DNA from: Welwitschia mirabilis
Lineage: Eukaryota; Gnetophyta; Gnetopsida; Welwitschiales
Length of the DNA: 61,638 nt
Direction of reading: 5' to 3'
NCBI GenBank assembly: GCA_051453625.1
Contig: JBOZIK010000001.1
Location: 222,251,747-222,313,384, forward strand
Shown: one piece after another, positions 46,680 to 57,190 of the stretch
Layout of the letters: the number at the start of each line of letters is the position of its first letter
Numbering within the stretch: position 1 is the first letter of the stretch
Made by a program: the position numbers and the translations under genes
The notes under the pieces: model-generated
Database searches by the model: none
Told to the model about the DNA's origin: nothing
What the model saw: only the letters and a program-made list of their open reading frames with translations

Positions 46680-47971
46680 TTAGCATATTTAATTATCTTA
46701 TTACTATGAAAACACCATAACATTAGAGTCATAATTAAAGAAAATATTTTATCCATAGAATAGATGATTATGAATGGATAGAACTACATATTTACCATAA
46801 GTGCAAAGGCTAAATCGTTAGAAAATGTGTTCCTGAATGAAAAGAATCAAACATCCTTCATCTTTATTATGATGATCTTTGTGAAGGTTATTTTAGTAGA
46901 CAGAAAATAATAATGAAAATTTTTCACTCTACTTTTTATTAGCCTAGTCTTTTTAAATATTCTCCTAATTTTTTGAGAAGGTGTAATGGTTGTCAATGTT
47001 ATAATAGCTTATTCATTTCCCTGATATACTCCTTAAACCTATTCTTAAATGTGAACCTTTTAATTATTATGAAATTAACTTGATAAGCTTTATTAAACCA
47101 TCTTTTAATAATAAGAACTACATTTTAGTGGCTATTAATTATGCTATTAAATGGATTGAAGCTATTTCTACTTTTAAGAATAATGCCCAATTATTTGCAA
47201 TTTTGTTAGAACTCATATTTTTCAACGTTTTGAATTTCCTAAAATTATCATTAGTGGTCAATGAACTCATTTTATAGATCATATTTTTAGGATAGTTCTT
47301 TTATCCATTAAAATTAAACATAAAGTAGCTTATGCTTATCATCCACAAACTAATTATTACGCTAAAATGCGAATAGAAAAATAAATAAAATGCTTCAAAA
47401 AATTATTTTAATTAATAAGAAATCTTGGACTTCTAAGCTTAACTATGTTGTTTTGGCTTACCATACTAATTGGTGTAATTCTCTTAGTTTTTCATCTTAT
47501 GAACTTGTGTATACAAAAATTTGTATTTTACTAGTTGATGTATATTATAACTCTTATCATTCTTTCCTATTAACCTAGTCTTGTAGACCTTTATGAAAAT
47601 ATTAAAAATAGATTACCCTAATTTAATCACTTAGATGAAAAACATAAATGTGTTATACATCATCAAGATAAGCTCAAACATGATAAAAAATTACTACATA
47701 AAAAGTTTAAACCTAGTTAACTTATTCTTTTGTACAATACTAGAGGTGCATCATTTATATAACAAGTTGACCTATAAATAGTTAGGTTCTTATCTTATAA
47801 GTACATTCTAATGGCTCTATTGAGATTTTTAACTTATAACTAGGGATATTTAGAAAGTTAATAGTAAAGGTTGAATATAAAAAACCTTTCAATGTAATCT
47901 TGAACATAATAGAAGAAATTTTCTTAGAGGTTTCCCTTGATGAGGAGGAATTCCTCTCTATCATTTTCTAA
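46680..47971 (+). pseudogene. Element B integrase and C-terminal tail
   Basis: The HHCC part includes CNGCQCYNS (46982 onward, C..C kept). Core: NYYEINLISFIKP, where the first catalytic Asp (GIDF) is replaced, then KNYILVAINYAIKWIEAIST. The second and third catalytic blocks are broken by a frame change, with HPQTNYYAKM-like text near 47340. The segment LNYVVLAYHTNW and SSYELVYTKI (47430-47520) matches the C-terminal side of the core. The tail to TAA at 47969-47971 equals that of element A, including LYNTRGASF and DEEEFLSIIF. Confidence 0.75.
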
Positions 47972-49952
47972 ATTCTCTCTTAGTCGATTCATTTGATGGA
48001 TGTTATAATGTTACTTGATTATTTCTAACTTGACTTATGTATTTGATTTATGAAGTTTTCATGACTAGTATTTATACTTTGGTATTTTAGAGTAATAAGA
48101 TTGGATTTACCCAATCTTAAGACATTTACATGTTTATGAACTTCAATTTGAAGAAAGATGCCTTGATTCTTATATTTTTATGATCTTTAATTATTTATCT
48201 ATATTCTTTTCTATCTTTTATCTAAATTATTAACTTTCATATTTTTGAGTATGTGATCATGTGGGAATTATGTGGAGGGGACGCAAGAGAGAGAGTGTGT
48301 GTGAGTGAGAGAGAAAGAGAGAATAATGATCATGATATGTTGTATTTATGCTAAAATACATGGTTACCATGATGTCTATCACAGTAGGGTAATTTTTTTT
48401 TAAAAGGAAATTTTATAGTATTAGTAGCTATGGGAACTCCACTGGAAGGTTAGTTAGCCATGCTACATAGGTCCTTACTTCTCTGACTATGATTGTACTC
48501 CCCTCATCATGGAAGTAGTTATAAAACTTTGAGGCTATAGGATCAATGGTATTCCTAGTATTATCAAATGTATTTCTTGTTTTCTAAACTTTTAGTATTC
48601 CCACATGATCATTTCACTTTTGAGGATTTGAGTGTGTTTTGGGGTGTGAGTAAGTAAGTTCATTTTTCAGTAGCTTTTGGTATTATTATTTATTATTTTC
48701 AGTACTTGATATTTTGTCATCATAATCACTACTTTTCAAGTGGAACTTTATAGAGTTAATATGTTTTTTCATGCATTTTTTTTTACTATGATGGCTTTAT
48801 GATGTCTTTCAAGAGGTTTTGCTAGGTTAGAATTTAGCGTAGATATGTTATATTATTTATGTTTCTAATTGTTTGTTGTTATTTTATTTTTCTTTGATTA
48901 TTTGGTTTGTTATTTCAAAATTATTTACATACTTTTTCATCATCATTTTTAGGATCTTATCATTCAATAGTCTCCTTATTATTACTTTTATATATAAAAT
49001 TTAACTTTATTTTAGAATTTTGACTAGATGATCTTTTGTTATACTTAGATGATTTTTCTTATGATTTTTATGTTGTTCCTTTTGAGTCTTTTAGATTTCT
49101 ACATATTTTCATAATTAATTTTTAGTTTAGGCACATTTGTTCAATTTTTATTATTAGGATTCATCCTGCATAGTGCATTTTCATCATCTCATCTTTTGAT
49201 TCCTTGAAGTTTTCATTATTTATCATCCTTATTTATCACAATTATTCATCATTCTCTATCTTTTAATTTTGCTAATAAAATCTAATACTTTATGATGATA
49301 TTTGAGCCTAATTTGTTTGACTCACAGTTTCTTTTTTTTTTGGGAAAATTTTCAAGGTTTTATCATCCACTACATAATCTAGATGATAAGGTGGATAATA
49401 GATTAGATTTTCTTATTCCTTTATAGTCATCTTAGAACTATCATCTAGATGACATGAGTAGACAAAAATGCAATAAAATTGTGACCTAACCTTGTTTTCC
49501 ATGTTTTTTCTTCATTTTGGCATTATTTTCATACATACTTTTGAGAGACAATCCTTATGCTAGGGCCTATCAATGTCTTGAAACTTTCATCCATGAGTTT
49601 AGTATCCAAGATTATACGATTTAAGCAAACTTGTTATAATGACGTATGTTTTTCTTTTCCTTATTATTTTTTATTTTTCTCCCTTTTGGAGCCTTTTAGC
49701 ATTTATATTACTTATAGATCTAATTCTCATTATGTATTTTGTGATAGATTTGAATTTATGCTTTTTACAAGTTAGAATTAGGTTTTTATCTTTAAACCTC
49801 TTAAAAACTATAAGTCAAAAATGTAGCGGTCCTTATAAGTAAATTTATTAGTATGATAGGCTCTACATTTCTATTATATTAGATTTTTTATTTGAGAATT
49901 TTGATTTTTAACCTTCTATGGGGCCTACTAGTTTTATACATTTTGATTTTTC
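47972..49952 (+). other. 3' UTR of element B
   Basis: Aligns with 284-1400 of element A, including module M, then diverges after about 49300. Contains a GA/TG microsatellite (about 48286-48320) and hairpin words at 49360-49389 and 49439-49456 of the LTR/leader type. I could not find the polypurine tract and 3' LTR of B with confidence. Two overlapping frames at 49557-49842 look like chance. Confidence 0.5.
48371..48512 (+). repeat. Module M, copy 5
   Basis: Contains AACTCCACTGGAAGGTTAGT, TAGCCATGCTACATAGGTCC, TTACTTCTCTGACTATG and TACTCCCCTCATCATGG. About 400 bp after the B pol stop, the same distance as in element A. Confidence 0.75.
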
Positions 49953-49981
49953 NNNNNNNNNNNNNNNNNNNNNNNNNNNNN
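49953..49981. other. Assembly gap (29 N)
   Basis: Short run of N. The sequence after it (to 50146) has no recognised feature except a G-rich TTAGGGGAGTA at about 50013 that could be a polypurine tract. Confidence 0.9.
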
Positions 49982-50146
49982 TAGGTAATACAATAGGTAT
50001 TGATTCTCTTTGTTAGGGGAGTATGACATACTTTCATGATTTTTACACATAAAAACTAATTTATGGAGTCATTTAGAACTCCCACAAGACATATTTTAGT
50101 GACTTCCACTTGATCTTGTGTGATTTTTTTTTAAATTGATTAGGCC

Positions 50147-51175
50147 ATGCACATGATGAGATAAATAGATAGAGGGATAGGATAAGGAATTAAAATAGAA
50201 AGTTAGCCAATTAGTATCACCTGATATAAGGGAAAAGAGCCAGTTCATCCTCTAGCTCGCTAGGCATAATTCTGCTCTATTCAAACAGCTTTCATCCTAG
50301 TTGAGAGGCACTTTAGTTATTTTATAAGTTAATTAGAGCTATAAGTGGATCAAAAACTAGTAGATATTTAGCTTAAATAGATATTAAATGTACATGGAGC
50401 TTATTACACCTTAAAGAATAGAGAGTTTTATGATACCCTATACATTAAGAGGCATTTCGATGCTCATGATCATCTAGTTGATATGATTATAGCTATCATT
50501 CATGATTATGAGATATCTATCCTTCTAAGCCACATTATGATTGTTATTGATATAGTTTTCATTAGGAGCACACACATTCACTCAGATGGTAGTACAAAGG
50601 AGTGTCATACTTATAGCATAGCATTAGACATACTAGCTGACATCACTAATAATAGGTAGGGAGTTTTAATAATACATTTATCGCCTACCTATAAGATTCT
50701 TTACAAAGGGTTAATTCATAACATCAGTCCATCCTTCTATGAAAGTTAGGTTATAGTGGCTTATCTACAGATGTTGGTAGAATTTAGGAAGGAGGAGCAG
50801 ATGGACTTATTAACTTTTATCTAGAGGAGACTTAGAAATATGATTGAGGCTTAATAGCTATAGACTCTAGGATATCCATGCCTTCTCTTAGCTATGTTTA
50901 GATGTTTTGGTATACCTAAGGCTGTGAGTTAGTAGATATTTACATATTTATAGAAATCAACTTGTTATTTATAAGACATCAACATCCAAATTTTAGGAAA
51001 GGCAGATAGACCTTAGATATATAGACCTACTATTGGTATCACTATCAAGTAGATTCAGAATCCCCAAGGAGACATTGCATAGGGCATTAAAGAGGTTGTA
51101 GACTAGGCTTCAACATGTTATAATATAGGATATCTATAGTTGAGGGGAGAGTTTAGCACACTGAGGAATAACTAA
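50147..51175 (+). pseudogene. 342-codon frame with 25 in-phase stops and no frame loss
   Basis: From ATG at 50147 to TAA at 51173-51175 the reading phase holds for 342 codons. Inside are 17 TAG, 7 TAA and 1 TGA. The other codons give protein-like text: YYTLKNREFYDTLYIKRHFD, HDHLVDMIIAIIHDYEISIL, HSDGSTKECHTYSIALDILA, PTYKILYKGLIHNISPSFYE, TLGYPCLLLAMFRCFGIP. The last block resembles the GFPxLIxxLCxxxGVP-type segment in plant retroelement-associated ORF1/env-like or putative plant transposon proteins, from memory only. The stops would nearly all be Gln if reverted. Nearby are B's 3' UTR upstream and an LTR 38 bp downstream, so it may be an extra ORF of a retroelement. I cannot assign a function. 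Confidence 0.55.
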
Positions 51176-51212
51176 CTAATATGTGCTAGTGCATATTACA
51201 CATTAAGCATGG

Positions 51213-51650
51213 TGTAACAGTTGATATCGCATAGGTTGTAATGTTTTAAATTTAGTAATTATGTAATAAATGTATTACGTTATAAATGAGTGTAATTAAC
51301 ACAGACATGAATGGATGTAACTCAAGTATAAAAAGATGTATCCCTTCATTATGTAATATAAGCCTATAGCATTAGGTGGGATGGATAGACTGGGTGGATG
51401 AAACCAATGATAATCTTGGCTAATTTCCAAGGGTCCCAAGAGGGAAACTCAGGTTGTAGTTCATGTTTTTACCTTTAATCACTAGTTAAAGATTCTTAGC
51501 TAATAATGATGAATGTAATATACTGCTATCAATAATAAATAATACATTCTTTTCAATCTATTCCTTATTATTGTTATTGATCTTGACATATTATTTTGCA
51601 TATTCATTTTTATGCAAAGTAATCTAGAAATAATAAAATGGGACATCACA
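51213..51650 (+). repeat. Short LTR (438 bp) with initiator-Met PBS
   Basis: Starts TGTAACAGTTGATATC and ends GGGACATCACA, followed after two bases by a PBS. A TATA box (TATAAAA, 51327-51333) lies about 115 bp in. The end text AATAATAAAATGGGACATC is typical of plant chromovirus-like LTR ends as I recall them. No second copy is in the window. The start could be up to a few bases off. Confidence 0.6.
51327..51333 (+). promoter_or_regulatory. TATA box of short LTR
   Basis: TATAAAA in AAGTATAAAAAGATGTATCC. Transcription would start near 51360 and read through the PBS. Confidence 0.6.
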
Positions 51651-51652
51651 TC

Positions 51653-51664
51653 TGGTACTAGAGC
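51653..51664 (+). promoter_or_regulatory. Primer-binding site, initiator tRNA-Met type
   Basis: TGGTACTAGAGC against the usual TGGTATCAGAGC. Ten of 12 match, and both differences are transitions. It sits two bases after the LTR end. This PBS type is usual for chromoviruses and Ty1/copia, not for Athila/Tat. Confidence 0.65.
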
Positions 51665-51899
51665 AAAAAACAAAGTAGTAAATTGCTACTTTAAGAAAAA
51701 TAAGGAAGGAACTCAGTTTTATAAATAATCAAAGTCTTGAATTAAGAAAACAAAGCTCAAAGGCCAACAATACATCAAGAAAAAAATATGATAATAGAAG
51801 AAAATAAGGTGCCAGTGAAAATATAATGCATGACACCTTAATAGGTGAATCAAATCACTACTAAGAAGAAAGGAGATCCTCCATAGAAAAGGAAATAGG
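51665..51899 (+). other. Leader-like sequence after the Met PBS
   Basis: Purine-rich, Lys/Gln-codon-rich sequence without a defensible frame. It could be the 5' leader or gag start of the element owning the PBS. Confidence 0.35.
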
Positions 51900-54050
51900 G
51901 TTATAATCCTCTACACCTAGGATAGGAGGCTCCACACCATCTAGAATAACTTCCATCCTAGTATGTTGTGTTGGAACTATCGTAATACTAATCTTAGCTA
52001 AAGAAGGACCTACTACAGAATCTGCCCTGGTGATAAGATATGATCATTTATAGAGCTTTATATAAATCTCACTATAAGCAATCAGTATCCTAATAGATTC
52101 TCCTTTAAAATCTCTCTGTTATGGTACAGTACATTAATATTTGTAATGGTAATCACCAAATAATCTGCATAGGCTTGAATCATCCTCTCACTTTTTACCA
52201 GCTAAGAAAACAAGGTAGTCTAACTTTCTTCTAATGCAGTGATACAAAAAGCATTTGTCCATGATCTCTTCTCCCTCAAGAACATGTTCTTAACTTAATT
52301 CTCTAGCATCTAGAGGAAATCACTCATGGACTATTGCACCTCAACTCCATAATGAGCCATGTAGAAGAAGGAATCCAACATATCAACTAGGTTGTATAAG
52401 TCTCGAAGTGAGGTAGGACATTTATGTTATGAAGAATAATATTGAGTAAAGTGAGCGAAAAAGATTTACTTAAAATCCTATGATATGTCTATTTCCTTAG
52501 AGTGATGATAGGTGTAAGCATCATCTAAGCGAGAGGGAAACATAACCTATGTATGCATGAGGCTAAAAAGGGACTAACATTCCTATAGTTAATCCATTAA
52601 CTTCTTAACCTTAAGGTACAAGCGCTTCATCACTAATAAGATCTAATAAATGTGATAAGATGCTTGATCTTATTAATTTATGATGGACTATGAAGCTATA
52701 GGAATATGAGGAGGAGACTCTAGAGAAGGATGAGCAACATGCATACTCTAACCTAAAGGCTGAAAATTGGGGGTGTAATAGAACATATTTCCCTGATCCA
52801 TTAATGTAACAAAATCATTAAAACCTCTTCCTATTTAGAATCTAAAGGAAATAATAAATCTATAAAGAGACTAGTGGAAGATATCGAATGAAAGATTTCA
52901 CTTATTGTGAGTCACTTCTCCCTTAGCTACCAAAGGAAAAGCTTCTCTAGAGGTCATGGAATAAAATGCATATTTTCCTTAACCAAAGTCTTTAAGCAAG
53001 AAAATTGAAATGAAACCAAAAAAATGCTTAGTAAAAAACAACCTACTAAGCCAAAAAAAAAAGGAAAAAATAGAGATAAAAGTAAATTAATACCTCATAG
53101 AGCCAAAATTGCTGAGAAAAGCTATGAGGTGCATCTCTTCTTCTTTAGGTTCCTTCAATATAGGATAATTAATTAGAGATTTATCATGTTTATGACAAGA
53201 ATATTTACATGATCCTAAGGCCTTACTCATCTGCAACATAACATAAAGAAAAATAGAGCCATTAGAAATACATTTTACATCAAAAAATCTTTGATACAAA
53301 TCCATAGCTTTAACAAAATAGAAAAAGTACCCTAGGATGTATCTCTAGGATCATAATCCCTAGAACCTTTATTCTCTATAGATGAAGAACAATGAGAATG
53401 AAGTAAAGACTGAGTAAGGATATCATGAGGAGATAATACAAAAGAGGAATATACATAAGCAGATCTAAATGGTTGTAAATCTCCTGGACCCATTAAAAAA
53501 TTAAACTTAAAAATGTGTATACATAAATACATTTTCCCCTATCTCTATTCTTCTTTAAGTAAGATAACTAGTAAAGAGTGGAGGAAACATAATTGAAGCC
53601 AAATTTAAAGATATTTAGCTATCCAAAAAGGGGAATGAGTAAATTATGTAAGTTGGATTACCCAGCTATGAAGGAAGGTGTCTTAGCGATTAGTTATCCA
53701 CAAAGTGCAAAATACAAGGTGGTGAAATTTGTAATGAAGAGTCCATGGTATTGAGTATCCACCTCCCATTCACACATAAAATTATTAGATGGTTGGCCAT
53801 GAAGTAATGAAAATCCTCATTAGAACAAGAAATCCTAGGAGGAATATGATTAACTTCACTCAATCCAAAAACTAGCCTGATGATCTCTTCAAAAATCTAG
53901 ATTGTGCCATGATGAGAATGTGAAATAGTATTTATGCGGGAATCAAAAGAAGAATATAAAGAATTAAGAATGCAAAGAATGATGGAATGAAAAAGATAAA
54001 AGGAAGGAAAGCCATAGAGATCTAGAAGATTAGATAAGAAGATCTAAGAA
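51900..54050 (-). pseudogene. Antisense coding relic, unrecognised
   Basis: Read from high to low coordinates: IPPRISCSNEDFHYFMANHL (about 53800), FLMGPGDLQPFRSAYVYSSF (within 53332-53532), MDLYQRFFDVKCISNGSIFL and NYPILKEPKEEEMHLIAFLS (53087-53305), then YAFYSMTSREAFPLVAKGEV and GRGFNDFVTLMDQGNMFYYT (52770-52960), DLYNLVDMLDSFFYMAHYGV, REKRSWTNAFCITALEES and MIQAYADYLVITITNINVLY (52100-52400). Stops are mostly TAG/TAA and the frame shifts a few times. A TATA box on the minus strand lies upstream at 54192-54199. An intron-like GT..AG stretch near 52990-53090 is possible. It could be an antisense ORF of a retroelement, an older minus-strand element or a captured gene. Confidence 0.4.
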
Positions 54051-54191
54051 AACCCTTGTTCCACAGCTCATTGTTGTATTTCTACTTTGGTGACCTAACA
54101 TTGGTATAATTCTAAGAAGTGTCAAAGCAAAGTCTATAAGCCATGCTTTATAATAGAAGAAGTATGTTCATGAATATTATAGGACAACTAG

Positions 54192-54199
54192 TATTTATA
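54192..54199 (-). promoter_or_regulatory. Candidate minus-strand TATA box
   Basis: TATAAATA on the minus strand, in CTTATAAATACTAG, about 250-400 bp upstream of the first antisense coding text. In AT-rich DNA such words occur by chance, so the support is its position. Confidence 0.35.
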
Positions 54200-54512
54200 A
54201 GTAGAGTAAGATTGTGAAAGAACCTATATAAAATACAAAAGAAAAATGGGAAAGGAATTAAAAACTAAATAAAAGAAAGAAAATTAGAAACATAATGCTA
54301 ATGGAAGTGCCAAATAAAATAATAAGGAAAAAGGAGATACTAATTTGACTATGGAATCACAAAACAAATGAGGTAAAAATGAGGGAACCATAAGGGTATT
54401 TATAGTAGTAGAATAAGGTTAACCTAAGTTTGGAGTAGAAGTTAACTACAATTAACTAACTCATAGTTAAGTATAATTAAATTAAGTTAACTATAAAAGA
54501 GTTAACATTAAG
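54200..54512. other. Spacer with GTTAAC palindromes
   Basis: A/G-rich text followed by repeated GTTAAC / TTAACTA words (54437-54505). No gene seen. Confidence 0.4.
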
Positions 54513-55410
54513 AACTACACTTAGACATCTAAAACATAAGACTCAATGTTGCACTTCAAAGGCTAACATTGCACTTTAGAAAACTCAACGTCACACTTTA
54601 AAGGCTAACATTGTGCTTTGAAGACCGACATCACACTTGGTTCCACAATATTCTATGTTACACTCCATAGCTCTCTAAAGGGCAAGGTTGTACTTTCAAA
54701 GTCGATGTCACACTTGGTCTTATAAGGTATAACATTATACTCTATAGCTCTTTAAAAGCCAATGTCACACTCTAAAGGCCAAATTCATACTCTTAAGGCT
54801 AACATCGCACATAGTTCCATAAGGTCTGCCATCACACTTTGTAGCTCTCTAAAGGCCAACATTGCACTCTGAAGGTCAACATTACACTCTCAAGGTTAAC
54901 ATTGCACTTCATCCCATAAGGTCCGATTTTGTACTTTTTAGCTCCTTAAGGGTTGACATCACACTCTAAAGGCCAATGTCAGACTTGGTCCTGCAAGGTT
55001 CGATGTCATACTCTAAATCCCCTTGAAGGCTGATGTTATACTTTAAAGCCCAACATTGCATTTAAATGTTTGACATCACATTTGGATGCCTAATGTTACA
55101 CTTGCCCTCATAAGGCCCTAACTTCATCACTGCTCCTTGGAAATCACTTGTTTTACTCACCTATGCAAAAATTTTTGATGTTGCACTTGATTGTCTAATG
55201 TTAAACTTGAGTTCCTAACATTGCATGTGGGCGCCTAACATTGTAGTCATATCCCAGAAATGTTCCTTGTTCTTGGAACTACTCATGATGTTTTGAAACT
55301 TCTTCTAAATCTCCAACATCATACCTAGGTATTTAATGGCATACTTAGTGCACATAGGTACCCAATGTCATACTTGAATATTTGATGTCATCCTTGGATG
55401 TTCAAAAATG
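54513..55410. repeat. Hierarchical minisatellite with 20-, 27- and 30-bp units
   Basis: Units begin with TYRCACTY-like text (for example TTGCACTT, TCACACTC) and usually end CAACA or CAATG. From 54549 the unit lengths are 20, 22, 20, 20, 27, 30, 20, 27, 30, 20, 20, 27, 30, 20, 20, 27, 30, 20, 27, 30, 20, 20, 20, 29, then looser copies. The 27-bp type carries CCATAAGGT and the 30-bp type carries TAGCTCTCTAAAGG. Together they form higher-order blocks of 97 bp (20+20+27+30: 54591, 54765, 54862) or 77 bp (20+27+30: 54688, 54959). Block lengths are not multiples of 3, so it is not a coding repeat. Confidence 0.85.
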
Positions 55411-55534
55411 CAAAAACCTCATTTGGTAGTTAAGATTCATGTCAAGAAGTTATTATAGCAACCATTAAACTATCTCTTCTAACTATTTTCTTAACTACTA
55501 GGTGGTTATAGGTATCTAATTATTACATCGACAC

Positions 55535-55541
55535 TATAAAA
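55535..55541 (+). promoter_or_regulatory. TATA box upstream of element C gag
   Basis: TATAAAA in ACACTATAAAAAGGGACAAC, 110 bp before the gag ATG at 55645. It may be the LTR promoter of element C, but I found no second LTR copy or PBS between it and gag. Confidence 0.5.
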
Positions 55542-55644
55542 AGGGACAACGCCACTAAAAAAGGGAGAACAAGTAGAAGGAACTTGCAAAACTAGAAAGA
55601 AGAGGTGTATGAGTTCAAGAGGATCTCGAACCAATTGATGCATC

Positions 55645-57190
55645 ATGGAACATAGAGTGAATGAACAGATAGAGGAACTAGAAAGCAAAATTAACCACAT
55701 TTACTCTTAGAATAAACTTTTAGCTAGTAGGATTGATAGCCTTCTCTCTTGTCTGAAAGACAGACTTCTAGAACACAAACCAAGGACATCCTATGAGCCA
55801 TCTTCTACATCAAGACAGCATACTCTAATAGTCATAGTTGACCTACAAAATATTTAGATGAGATGCTTGAGTATAGAGGCCAATCACTATGCTTTCCTAT
55901 CAAATAAATCTAATCATTTCAATATAGAGTAACATGAAAGAAAGAAGATCACTGAAATGATATGTCTAAAAACCTATCAAGGCAAAGCTAGAATAAGCAA
56001 AGAAGTTATATCTTGGATCCAACAATTAGAAAACTACTTTAAGCTTCAAAATATTCCTCTAGAAAGATAGTTCATATACACTACTACTTTTCTTATAGAA
56101 AATGCACATGAATGATGGTCTAGATACCAATAAAAACATCCTCACATAATACCATGAGGAACCTTTACACAAGAGTTTAAAAGGAAATTCATCCAAGAAT
56201 ATTTCATTAAAGATCAAATGGTGGATTTCCAATTTCTATGAAAAGACCCACTGAATGAACATTAGTCTAAATTTTGGTGCCTCATAAAGTACCATAGGAA
56301 CTTTATAAAGAAGTAGTTAATTAATAGTTTTATTTGGACCTTACCACCCAAACTCAAAAGTGTTTTACATACCTTAGAGATAAAATCCATTGAAGATGCT
56401 TACTGTAAGACAAGACACTGTNNNNNNNNNNNNNNNNNNNNNNNNNNNNNNNNNNNNNNNNNNNNNNNNNNNNNNNNNNNNNNNNNNNNNNNNNNNNNNN
56501 NNNNNNNNNNNNNNNNNNNNNNNNNNNNNNNNNNNNNNNNNNNNNNNNNNNNNNNNNNNNNNNNNNNNNNNNNNNNNNNNNNNNNNNNNNNNNNNNNNNN
56601 NNNNNNNNNNNNNNNNNNNNNNNNNNNNNNNNNNNNNNNNNNNNNNNNNNNNNNNNNNNNNNNNNNNNNNNNNNNNNNNNNNNNNNNNNNNNNNNNNNNN
56701 NNNNNNNNNNNNNNNNNNNNNNNNNNNNNNNNNNNNNNNNNNNNNNNNNNNNNNNNNNNNNNNNNNNNNNNNNNNNNNNNNNNNNNNNNNNNNNNNNNNN
56801 NNNNNNNNNNNNNNNNNNNNNNNNNNNNNNNNNNNNNNNNNNNNNNNNNNNNNNNCACCCAAACTCAAAAGTGTTTTACATACCTTAGAGATCAAATCCA
56901 TTGAAGATGCTTACTGTAAGACAAGACACTATCTCCAATGATAAGAGAATCATTTGACATAGTAACAACACCCTCAAATGGGTAGGCATCCTCAATCAAA
57001 TGCACCACTTATTTGAGAATCATATAGGATGAACCTCACTTGCCATGAATGCCATAAGAAAGGTTAATTACTAGGAACTTTCCATCTAAGGAATGATCAC
57101 TAAAACTTTCTTAGCCCAGTTAGCCTCAAGCTCTTTAGATATTGCCTATAAAACCAAAAAGAATCTATGCTACCATCCAAATGGTTATAA
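55645..57190 (+). pseudogene. Element C gag (chromovirus-like) with zinc knuckle
   Basis: From ATG 55645 one phase holds for 259 codons up to the gap, with 5 TAG, 2 TAA and 3 TGA inside. Text includes MEHRVNEQIEELESKINHIY (coiled-coil-like start), AKARISKEVI-type lead-in, SWIQQLENYFKLQNIPLE, an EWW site with the first Trp as TGA, and FTQEFKRKFIQEYFIKDQMV. This is the standard retrotransposon gag domain. The TGA codons fall at places where the family has Trp and the TAR codons where Gln fits. After the gap (56422-56855) the frame continues, and a decayed CCHC knuckle CHECHKKG is at 57041-57064 with its last Cys lost. Gag would form the particle. Confidence 0.8.
56345..56932. other. Assembly gap (434 N) with duplicated 77-bp flanks
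   Basis: 56345-56421 recurs at 56856-56932 with two differences. The N run is 56422-56855. Either two contig ends were not merged or a tandem duplication of gag exists. Confidence 0.85.

Noticed and set aside
50013-50030. G-rich tract plus TGACATAC as the polypurine tract and 3' LTR start of element B
   Set aside because: The following sequence does not align with the B 5' LTR beyond a few bases.
50147-51175. Nuclear genetic code with UAR read as glutamine as the main explanation
   Set aside because: TGA at Trp and Arg sites, lost catalytic residues and frameshifts in other elements all point to decay. The window has no host gene to test the code, so it is kept only as an alternative in the findings.
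53087-53532. Two adjacent minus-strand frames as exons of an intact host gene
   Set aside because: They belong to a longer stretch with TAG/TAA interruptions and frame changes in a TE-dense region. No clear splice pair joins them. Kept only as a coding relic.
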